From NCBI GenBank assembly GCA_052031065.1, contig JBPEXY010000086.1, forward strand, positions 1 to 13,021: a stretch of 13,021 nt of DNA, in the 5' to 3' direction. A program made the position numbers and the translations under genes. This stretch comes from JBPEXY01 sp052031065 (GTDB lineage: Bacteria; Pseudomonadota; Gammaproteobacteria; Immundisolibacterales; Immundisolibacteraceae). How positions within the stretch are numbered: position 1 is the first letter of the stretch; each line of letters begins with the position of its first letter. Positions 7,345 through 13,021 of this stretch are shown here, piece by piece. The notes beneath the pieces are model-generated. The model ran no database searches, was not told the DNA's origin, and saw only the letters and a list, made by a program, of their open reading frames with translations.

Positions 7345-9207
7345 CTATCGACCGCGCAGGAACAGGCGGTCAAGATCAGCCAGGGAAAGTTCAGTCCAGG
7401 TGGGTCGGCCGTGGTTGCACTGGCCGCTACGTTCAGTCTGTTCCATATCACGCAATAGCGCATCCATCTCCGCCAACGTCAACTGACGACCACTTCTGAC
7501 CGAGCCGTGACAGGCCATGGAGGCGAGACAGGCATCCTGACGCTCGGCAATCTGGCTGGCGCTGCCGTGCTGCTGCAGCTCATCGAGCAAGTCGCGGACC
7601 AGCTGCTGAGCATTTTCGCGATTTAGCAGAGCTGGCACGGCGCGCACCCCAACCTGCCCCGGTCCGAGCTGATCAAGCTGCAGGCCAAGATCGCGCAACA
7701 TATCACTATATTCTTCAATCAACCGTAACTCGGCATCGGTGACGTTAACCACCACCGGCACCAGGAGGGGCTGGGTTACCAGCTTGCCATACTGCTGTTT
7801 TAGCCTTTCATAGACTACCCGTTCGTGAGCCGCATGCATATCCACCAACACCAGCCCTCGCGAAGTCTCAGCGAGGATAAATGCGCCGTGTAGCTGGGCA
7901 ATGGCTCGCCCCAACGGACGACTGGAGTCGGGGTCAGCGGTCAGCCCGGACGCCTGACCAGCAGAAAAACCAGCAGAGTGAATTCCAGGCGCCTCGGCGA
8001 CTCCCGTATCGATCGCCCGGTTCAGCTGCCGGTAGAACTCCAGACTCTGGCGTCCACCTCCGGTGGCGTATCCGCTTGGTGCCGATGCGCCAGTCGCTTT
8101 GTAGTAGCTGGCGTCAGCGCGATCCACCGGCAACGCGCCCTGGGTTGGCAACTGCCTGTTCGGAGTTCCCGGCTCCGATTCAGCTTGCCCGGGGTGATGC
8201 GCTGGGGCGTCAGCAGAGCCGGCACGACTACCATCGGCCAGCACCTTTTCAACCGTTCGGTAGACAAAATCATGGACCGCCCTGCTTTCGCGAAAACGCA
8301 CCTCATGTTTGGCCGGGTGAACGTTGACATCCACCTGCCGTGGATTAACTTCCAGATAGAGCAGATAGGCGGGAAAGCGGCCGTGGTAAAGCACATCGCG
8401 GTAGGCATGGCGGGCAGCGTGGCTCAGAGTCTTGTCACGGACATAACGGCCGTTGACATAGAACCACTGACTGTCGCCGTTGGCGCGGTTATAGGTCGGC
8501 CGCGCCACCCAGCCGTGCAGGCGCATTCCGCCAAGTTCGATATCGAGATAGAGCGCGTTGGCGATAAACTCTTCGCCGACCAGCTTCGCAATTCTGCGCT
8601 CCTGCTGCTGACGGCTGTCCGCTGCGCGTAGCTGCTGTACCACCCGTCCGTTGTGTGACCAGCTAAATCCAACATCAAAGCGCCCCAGCGCAATGCGCCG
8701 TAACTGGGCATCGATGTGGTTGAACTCAGTCTTCTCGGTGCGCAGAAATTTGCGCCGTGCGGGAATCCGGAAAAACAGGTCGCGCACGGTTACTGTAGTA
8801 CCGGTGGAATGGGCTGCCGGTTTCAGTTCGCCGTTGCATTGCGAGTAGCCTCCCTCCCCTGCCACTGCGCTGGTGAGTTCCAGCTCCGCAATGGAATCGA
8901 TACTGGGCAGCGCCTCGCCACGAAAACCGAGGGTGGAGATGGACATCAGATCATCCTGACTGGCAATTTTGGAAGTGGCGTGACGCCGCAACGCCAGCGC
9001 CAGATCGTCGCGGTGTATGCCGCTGCCGTTGTCACGTACCTTGATGAGCCGAATGCCGCCTTGCTCCAGCTCCACGTCAACCTGCCGTGCGCCGGCATCG
9101 AGAGCGTTCTCCAGCAGTTCTTTGACCACCGAAGCCGGCCGTTCGACCACCTCACCGGCGGCTATCTGATTACTCAGCTGGCTCGATAGTTCTGCAATTC
9201 GCTTGAT
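7345..9207 (-). CDS. mutL: DNA mismatch repair protein MutL, endonuclease type
   Basis: MutL links MutS mismatch recognition to strand incision and excision. The GHKL ATPase domain shows NQIAAGEVVERP, ELLENALDAGA (motif I), DNGSGI (II), TLGFRGEALPSI (III) and GTTVTVRDLFFRIPARRKFL (IV). A low-complexity linker (about 340-420) leads to the C-terminal domain with DMHAAHERVVYE (from about 456), ACHGSVRSG (about 565), CNHGRP (about 597) and FLR near the end. These are the metal-dependent endonuclease motifs of MutH-independent MutL, with Met in place of Gln in DQHA. The start is a problem: the first ATG/GTG/TTG in frame is GTG 9150, which would delete NQIAAGE. I chose ATC 9207-9205, because GGAG lies 6 nt upstream and 12 residues precede NQIAAGE, as in known MutLs; CTG 9225-9223, overlapping the amidase TGA, is the alternative. 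A sequencing error there cannot be excluded. Product about 620 residues. Confidence 0.95.
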   Translation of the reverse strand: MKRIAELSSQLSNQIAAGEVVERPASVVKELLENALDAGARQVDVELEQGGIRLIKVRDNGSGIHRDDLALALRRHATSKIASQDDLMSISTLGFRGEALPSIDSIAELELTSAVAGEGGYSQCNGELKPAAHSTGTTVTVRDLFFRIPARRKFLRTEKTEFNHIDAQLRRIALGRFDVGFSWSHNGRVVQQLRAADSRQQQERRIAKLVGEEFIANALYLDIELGGMRLHGWVARPTYNRANGDSQWFYVNGRYVRDKTLSHAARHAYRDVLYHGRFPAYLLYLEVNPRQVDVNVHPAKHEVRFRESRAVHDFVYRTVEKVLADGSRAGSADAPAHHPGQAESEPGTPNRQLPTQGALPVDRADASYYKATGASAPSGYATGGGRQSLEFYRQLNRAIDTGVAEAPGIHSAGFSAGQASGLTADPDSSRPLGRAIAQLHGAFILAETSRGLVLVDMHAAHERVVYERLKQQYGKLVTQPLLVPVVVNVTDAELRLIEEYSDMLRDLGLQLDQLGPGQVGVRAVPALLNRENAQQLVRDLLDELQQHGSASQIAERQDACLASMACHGSVRSGRQLTLAEMDALLRDMEQTERSGQCNHGRPTWTELSLADLDRLFLRGR

Positions 9208-9213
9208 GGCGGG

Positions 9214-9217
9214 CTCC
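9214..9217 (-). promoter_or_regulatory. ribosome binding site pointing to a non-canonical mutL start
   Basis: GGAG on the minus strand is followed after 6 nt (CCCGCC) by ATC at 9207-9205, in frame with the conserved NQIAAGEVVERP of MutL. There is no ATG, GTG or TTG at a suitable distance in that frame, so this purine stretch is the main reason for preferring ATC over CTG 9225. Confidence 0.45.
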
Positions 9218-9221
9218 GGCT

Positions 9222-10565
9222 TCAGGTTCCACCAACTGCCGGAATCTGCAGTTTTTTGCCAATCAACAAACGGTCGCCAGCGATATTGTTGGCAGCCCGC
9301 AACCGGGACAGGGAGACGCCATACTGGTTCGCCAGTTCACTGAGCGTGTCACCGTGTTTGACTTTGTGAATTCGGGTCTGTTGCTGAACCGCCAGTTGTA
9401 TCGGTTTCCGCACCTCAATATTTGCGCGATCAGAACGGACGCTGGCTAACCGCAACCCCATGTCGCTGGCGACAAAACTATTCATACCACGAAAGATGGC
9501 ATTGGCAATTTTGCGCTGGCCTTTGCCACTACCCAGTAACCGCTCCTCTGAAGGGTTGGAGATAAAGGCGGTCTCAATCAATACCGACGGCACCGATGGT
9601 GATTTCAGCACGACAAAACCAGCGGTCTGGACATCCTGGCGATGCACCTTGTTCACGGCTCCGAGACCACCGAGTATCTTCTTCGCCAGCTGCAGACTAC
9701 TCTGCTGGGTGGCGTTCTGGGAAAGGTCCAGCAGCACTGATTTGACCAGATCATCCTTGTCCGCCAGATCAACCCCACCAAGCAGGTCAGCGGCGTTCTC
9801 CTTGTCCGCCAACGCCTGTGCCGCTGCACTGCTGGCGCCATTCTCGGATAGCGCGTAGACCGCGGAGCCTTTCACCTTGGAACTTCTAAACGAGTTGGCG
9901 TGGATTGAAAGAAACAGATCCGCCTGCTGTTTATGGGCGAACAGCCGCCGTTTGCTCAGTTCAATAAAGCGGTCATCGTCCCGCGTCAGCAGAGCCTTCA
10001 TACCCGGCTGCTGATTAACCAGATTCGCCAACTCACGGGAAATCGCCAAAACCACATCTTTTTCGCGTAGACCATTTTTCCCAAGAGCACCGGGGTCCAC
10101 TCCGCCATGACCCGGATCAATAACGACAATCACCGGTCGAGCCGCTGGTTCCGCGACTTTTAGCCGGGTCGCTTCCGTGTTAGAGGCTGACTGAAGGTCG
10201 AGCACCAAACGGTGGCCATTGGGATGCTGCGGCGGCAGCAGAAAGGATTTCGGTTTCACCGCATGCGCCAGATCGAGCACTACACGCAGATCGTTCTGCT
10301 CCCGCCTGGCAACACGAATTGACTGCACCATCTTGCCAAAACGAGGCAACGGCAGCTGCTCCGCCCGTTCAGTATTTTCGATATCAATGACCAGTCGATC
10401 TGGCCCGGTTAGGGTGAATAGCTGATATTTCACCTTGCCGGAGAGGTCAAACACTACGCGGCTACGATCTGCCTCTTCGTGGCTACGCAGGCCGGTAAGT
10501 CGTTCCGCTGCGCTTGCAGTAAAGGCAGAAAGCACGATGGTTAGAAACAGGAGTGATCGTTTCAT
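9222..10565 (-). CDS. amiB: periplasmic N-acetylmuramoyl-L-alanine amidase, AMIN-Amidase_3-LysM
   Basis: The enzyme cleaves the amide bond between N-acetylmuramic acid and L-alanine in septal peptidoglycan to separate daughter cells. A Sec signal peptide (MKRSLLFLTIVLSAFTASAA) is followed by an AMIN domain (about 22-125) for envelope targeting, a linker rich in Ala and Glu, the Amidase_3 catalytic domain (about 145-365) and a C-terminal LysM peptidoglycan-binding domain (about 400-443, HKVKHGDTLSELANQYGVS). The likely zinc ligands are His153 (DPGHGG), Glu168 (NGLREKD) and His222 (SIHANS), with the catalytic Glu331 (ETAFISN). The segment at about 255-298 matches the regulatory helix region of EnvC-activated amidases. 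LysM at the C-terminus distinguishes it from AmiC. The start is ATG 10565-10563, sharing ATGA with the tsaE stop. The neighbours tsaE and mutL are those of amiB in E. coli, which supports the symbol. Confidence 0.95.
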   Translation of the reverse strand: MKRSLLFLTIVLSAFTASAAERLTGLRSHEEADRSRVVFDLSGKVKYQLFTLTGPDRLVIDIENTERAEQLPLPRFGKMVQSIRVARREQNDLRVVLDLAHAVKPKSFLLPPQHPNGHRLVLDLQSASNTEATRLKVAEPAARPVIVVIDPGHGGVDPGALGKNGLREKDVVLAISRELANLVNQQPGMKALLTRDDDRFIELSKRRLFAHKQQADLFLSIHANSFRSSKVKGSAVYALSENGASSAAAQALADKENAADLLGGVDLADKDDLVKSVLLDLSQNATQQSSLQLAKKILGGLGAVNKVHRQDVQTAGFVVLKSPSVPSVLIETAFISNPSEERLLGSGKGQRKIANAIFRGMNSFVASDMGLRLASVRSDRANIEVRKPIQLAVQQQTRIHKVKHGDTLSELANQYGVSLSRLRAANNIAGDRLLIGKKLQIPAVGGT

Positions 10566-11041
10566 GCGCTGTACTCCAGCAATAACGCTCCAGACGCTGT
10601 TCGCGCCTCAATATGTACTCTTCGACCGCCGCGCGAATAGTCAATATGAATATCAGCATCGGCCTGTGCAAGCAGCTCTGGAACCCGCTGCGGCCATTCG
10701 ACCCAGACGCTCCAGTCGCCATCAAGGTAGTCACGAATACCGATCAGCTCCAACTCCTCCAGATCAGCCAGGCGATAAAGATCAAGATGACAAAACCGGG
10801 GTTTGGTGGTGTCGTAGGCTTCCAGTAGCGTAAAAGTGGGGCTGCGAACCCTGCCCCGATAACCAAGCCCCTGCAGAACCCCACGCACGAGGGTAGTCTT
10901 GCCTGCACCGAGATCACCATGAAGCGCAACCAGGGTGCCTGGCTGCAGGCAATCTGCCAACCGCGCGCCAAATGCAAGCTGGGCAGCCTCGTCCACCAGG
11001 AAGGTTTCAGCGCTGCCCGTTACCGGTGATTCGTTGGCCAT
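10562..11041 (-). CDS. tsaE: tRNA t6A threonylcarbamoyladenosine biosynthesis ATPase TsaE
   Basis: TsaE works with TsaB and TsaD to transfer threonylcarbamoyl to A37 of ANN-decoding tRNAs; its ATP hydrolysis resets the complex. It is a small cytoplasmic P-loop protein. Walker A GDLGAGKTT is at 42-50, the switch-like SPTFTL at 67-72, the conserved HLDLYRL...EELELIGIRDYL at 85-106 and VEWPQR at 114-119, all characteristic. I chose ATG 11041-11039 (159 residues), preceded closely by AGG, because the family normally has a short N-terminus. A TTG at 11059-11057 that shares TTGA with the nnr stop would give 165 residues and tighter coupling, and is a real alternative. The stop overlaps the amidase start by 4 nt. 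The order nnr-tsaE-amiB is the E. coli order. Confidence 0.96.
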   Translation of the reverse strand: MANESPVTGSAETFLVDEAAQLAFGARLADCLQPGTLVALHGDLGAGKTTLVRGVLQGLGYRGRVRSPTFTLLEAYDTTKPRFCHLDLYRLADLEELELIGIRDYLDGDWSVWVEWPQRVPELLAQADADIHIDYSRGGRRVHIEARTASGALLLEYSA

Positions 11042-11055
11042 CTGCCTGGGATTAC

Positions 11056-12564
11056 TCAAACTGGGTTGGTTCCATTAATAACCGGGGGAAGGTTCTCAAT
11101 CAGGTCGCTGGCCATCAGGCCACGCTGCCCGATTTTGGCAGCGGCTCTGTCACCCGCCCAGGCGTGCAAAGCCGCGCCTATTTTAGCGGAATTCTGCAGA
11201 TCAAGCCCCTGTGCCAGAAATGCGCCAACCACCCCGGTTAGCGCATCACCCATACCCGGAGCGGCCATCCCGGGATTACCACCCTGAATGATCGTCGGCG
11301 ACGCCCCCTCAGCAGCGATCAGGGTACCGGCGCCTTTGAGCAGAGCTACACCACCATATTGGCCTGTCAGCTCCGTGACGGCCGCAAACCGGTCTACCTG
11401 AACTGCAGCAGTGTCCCTGTTTAACAGCCGACCCGCCTCGCCCGGATGTGGAGTGATGATGCGACTGTCACAATGGCCAGGATTATGAGCCAGCAGATTC
11501 AGCCCATCAGCGTCGACCACCATCGCACTATCAAAACGGGAGACTGCGTCCCAGACCCCCTGGGACCACTCGGTGAGACCTAGCCCGGGACCAATCGCAA
11601 CTACATCCGCCCGTTGCAAAAGTTTGGTCAACTCCTGCGGGTCAGCAACCCCGTGGACCATCATTTCCGGGCAGGCATTAACCACTGCCGCTGCGTTTTG
11701 CGGGTGGACTGCCGCAGTGACTAACCCGCATCCGGCACGCAGAGCCGCCCTGCCAGCGATGATTGCGGCACCGGCCATGCCCGGACCACCGGCGATCAAC
11801 AGCAGATGGCCGTTATCCCCTTTATGTTGATGTTGCCAACGCGGTGGTAGCGCCGGCTGTGCCGAACCGCCGGCAACGATCAGATGCGCGCTGGGCGGGA
11901 CCTGATCGTAGACCTCTGCCGGTACCCCAAGCCGGTCGAAAGTAACCTCACCGGCAAATGCCACCCCCTGGTGCGTAAACAGGCCCTGCTTGCGCCCGAT
12001 GAAGGTAACCGTAGCCGCGGCATGGACAGCCTCGCCGATGGCGACGCCACGATCACTATCCAGACCGGTAGGAACATCTACCGCGATCACCGGCACACCA
12101 CAGCGGTTTACCGCGGCGACCCAACCTGCCAGCGGCTCACCAGGCGCGCGGGTCAGGCCGGTACCGAGCATGGCGTCGATAACCAGTTCAAACTGCTGGA
12201 GAAACGCAACCGGTTCAGGAATCTCCTGCGCCGGCAAAACGCTACCGCCACCGTCCAGCCACTCGCGACGGTGACGAGCCGCATCACCACCAGCTGCCGG
12301 CTCCCCAAAGCCAACGACGGAGACATTGTGGCCCTGGGCCCGGGCAAGCTTGGCAATCACGTAACCATCACCACCATTATTTCCCGGACCCGCCAGTATC
12401 AGAACCTTGCGCACCAGCGGCCAGCGGCCGCGATAATGCTCAAACACCGCGTTTCCCGCACGCTCCATCAAGGTGTAACCTGCACAGCCGAACTGTTCCA
12501 TGGCTACCTGGTCGAGCAATCGGGATTGCTCTGCTTTATATAAATTTCTATATAAAACCTGCAT
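11056..12564 (-). CDS. nnr: bifunctional NAD(P)HX epimerase / ADP-dependent NAD(P)HX dehydratase
   Basis: The enzyme repairs hydrated, inactive NADH and NADPH: the N-terminal half epimerises (R)- to (S)-NAD(P)HX and the C-terminal half dehydrates the S form using ADP. Residues 1-225 are the YjeF-N epimerase domain, with GPGNNGGDGYVIA (59-71), DAMLGTGL (130-137) and DVPTGLDSD (163-171). Residues about 240-502 are the ribokinase-like YjeF-C dehydratase, with HKGDNGHLLLIAGG (247-260), GPGLG (325-329), DADGLN (351-356), TPHPGE (371-376) and GNPGMAAPGMGDALTG (429-444). In that last motif Ala-Pro replaces the usual Ser/Thr-Gly, while the aspartate is kept. The start is ATG 12564-12562; there is no Shine-Dalgarno sequence and TATAGT ends 6 nt upstream, suggesting a leaderless message. 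The first ten codons are markedly AT-rich compared with the rest. It heads the nnr-tsaE-amiB-mutL unit. Confidence 0.97.
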   Translation of the reverse strand: MQVLYRNLYKAEQSRLLDQVAMEQFGCAGYTLMERAGNAVFEHYRGRWPLVRKVLILAGPGNNGGDGYVIAKLARAQGHNVSVVGFGEPAAGGDAARHRREWLDGGGSVLPAQEIPEPVAFLQQFELVIDAMLGTGLTRAPGEPLAGWVAAVNRCGVPVIAVDVPTGLDSDRGVAIGEAVHAAATVTFIGRKQGLFTHQGVAFAGEVTFDRLGVPAEVYDQVPPSAHLIVAGGSAQPALPPRWQHQHKGDNGHLLLIAGGPGMAGAAIIAGRAALRAGCGLVTAAVHPQNAAAVVNACPEMMVHGVADPQELTKLLQRADVVAIGPGLGLTEWSQGVWDAVSRFDSAMVVDADGLNLLAHNPGHCDSRIITPHPGEAGRLLNRDTAAVQVDRFAAVTELTGQYGGVALLKGAGTLIAAEGASPTIIQGGNPGMAAPGMGDALTGVVGAFLAQGLDLQNSAKIGAALHAWAGDRAAAKIGQRGLMASDLIENLPPVINGTNPV

Positions 12565-12597
12565 ATAGAAACTATAGTTTAAGTTTTTAATTAAAAA
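12535..12597. repeat. cluster of AT-rich palindromes at the nnr start
   Basis: Four palindromes lie within 63 bp: TTTATATAAA (12535-12544); TTTCTATAT (12545-12553) with ATATAGAAA (12563-12571), 9-bp arms separated by 9 bp; AAACTATAGTTT (12569-12580); and TTTTTAATTAAAAA (12584-12597). TATATAAA also occurs twice in direct orientation (12537-12544, 12549-12556). The second palindrome encloses the nnr ATG. The AT-richness contrasts sharply with the flanking GC-rich DNA. This could be operator DNA, a nucleoid-protein site or simply an unstructured start region; function is inferred. Confidence 0.6.
12573..12578 (-). promoter_or_regulatory. probable -10 element of nnr
   Basis: TATAGT (five of six matches to TATAAT) on the minus strand ends 8 nt before, and is separated by TTCTATAT-type sequence from, the ATG region: eight bases (12572-12565) lie between the hexamer and ATG 12564. 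The expected transcription start falls at or beside the ATG. The -35 region is only a T-run (12595-12600 zone), so it is weak. Because the hexamer lies inside the palindrome AAACTATAGTTT, the same TATAGT is also present on the plus strand facing queG. Confidence 0.4.
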
Positions 12598-12707
12598 AAC
12601 CCGCTAACATCAATTATTTGAACCCTTTTTCACTCCATGATTTGCCTAGCTCATAGCGATAACCGGCTCGACCTGTTTTTACCGCGCCTCTCCAACCACT
12701 TGCACCC

Positions 12708-13021
12708 ATGAACGGGAGTGACGTGGATAACCTGGTCGCCGAAATTCAAGCCTGGGGAATAGAGCTGGGTTTTGATGCAGTGGGTATCAGTCAGACCGAC
12801 CTGAGCGACGCGGAGACACATCTTCAGGATTGGCTGGCAAATCACTTTCATGGCGAAATGGAGTGGATGGCGCGCCACGGTCCGCGCCGAACCCGGCCCG
12901 CCGAGCTGGTACCAGGCACTCTATCCATTATCTCCGCACGCATGAACTATCTCGGCGACAGTGATCAGCAGCAGCTACTCGACCTCCTCGATCAGTCAGA
13001 GCGCGCTTACGTTTCGCGCTA
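12708..13021 (+). CDS. queG: epoxyqueuosine reductase QueG, 5' part (runs off the window)
   Basis: QueG reduces epoxyqueuosine to queuosine in the wobble position of GUN-decoding tRNAs, using cobalamin and two [4Fe-4S] clusters. Only the first 104 codons are present. The N-terminal domain is recognisable by WGIELGFDAVGIS, HFHGEMEWMARHG, RPAELVPGT and ARMNYL, followed by AYVSR at the edge. The cluster-binding cysteines would lie beyond the window. The start is uncertain: ATG 12708-12710 has no ribosome binding site, whereas GTG 12723-12725 has GGGAG 4 nt upstream and still leaves the conserved region complete. An in-frame stop at 12660-12662 rules out a longer start. It is divergent from nnr, as in E. 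coli, and the 143-nt gap must hold both promoters; I see no good plus-strand promoter. Confidence 0.95.
   Translation, partial: MNGSDVDNLVAEIQAWGIELGFDAVGISQTDLSDAETHLQDWLANHFHGEMEWMARHGPRRTRPAELVPGTLSIISARMNYLGDSDQQQLLDLLDQSERAYVSR

Noticed and set aside
9148..9150. GTG 9150 as the mutL start
   Set aside because: It would remove NQIAAGE, which is conserved in MutL and part of the ATPase domain, although the coding sequence upstream is intact and in frame.
11884..12543. 219-codon plus-strand open frame opposite nnr
   Set aside because: It is a shadow frame within the conserved epimerase domain, and its composition is not protein-like.
1..13021. Mobile element, CRISPR array, phage defence system or RNA genes
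   Set aside because: No transposase, integrase, regularly spaced repeats, tRNA-like cloverleaf or toxin-antitoxin-like pair was seen; every long coding region is a housekeeping gene, except the VOC and COG4255 genes of unknown role.

Overview
The window reads as chromosomal core-genome DNA of a GC-rich gammaproteobacterium. The order queG (divergent) | nnr - tsaE - amidase - mutL is the one known from Escherichia coli and Pseudomonas. MutL carries the endonuclease motifs of the Pseudomonas-type protein, and the amidase carries a C-terminal LysM domain as in Pseudomonas AmiB. This points to a Pseudomonadales/Cellvibrionales-like lineage rather than an enteric one; the species cannot be named from the sequence. 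No mobile element, CRISPR array, tRNA or rRNA is visible.

Layout, right to left (all but the last gene are on the minus strand). At the right edge is a 5' fragment of queG (+), divergent from nnr. The gap between them is a short AT-rich island packed with palindromes that runs into the first codons of nnr. From nnr leftwards the genes are tightly packed: nnr (NAD(P)HX epimerase/dehydratase), tsaE (t6A tRNA modification ATPase; start within or just after the nnr stop), an AMIN-Amidase_3-LysM cell-wall amidase (ATGA overlap with tsaE) and mutL (start region touching the amidase stop). After a 69-bp gap come a COG4255-type gene of unknown function and recJ, 3 nt apart. After a further 157-bp gap with a promoter-like sequence come prfB (release factor 2, with the autoregulatory +1 frameshift site), lysS, galE and a small VOC-family gene that overlaps galE. 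The first 96 bases hold no gene that can be identified.

Functionally the window joins two housekeeping blocks: (1) metabolite repair, tRNA modification, septal cell-wall cleavage and mismatch repair; (2) DNA repair (RecJ) and translation (RF2, LysRS), with a UDP-sugar epimerase attached. RecJ is one of the exonucleases that can act with MutL in mismatch excision, so the two repair genes sit close together. In E. coli, miaA and hfq follow mutL; here the COG4255 gene and recJ do.

No clearly new multi-gene system is visible. The most notable points are a mutL with no ATG/GTG/TTG able to give an intact N-terminus, a palindrome-rich probable leaderless start for nnr, a similar -10-to-ATG arrangement before the COG4255 gene, and a compact nested inverted repeat spanning the lysS stop codon.
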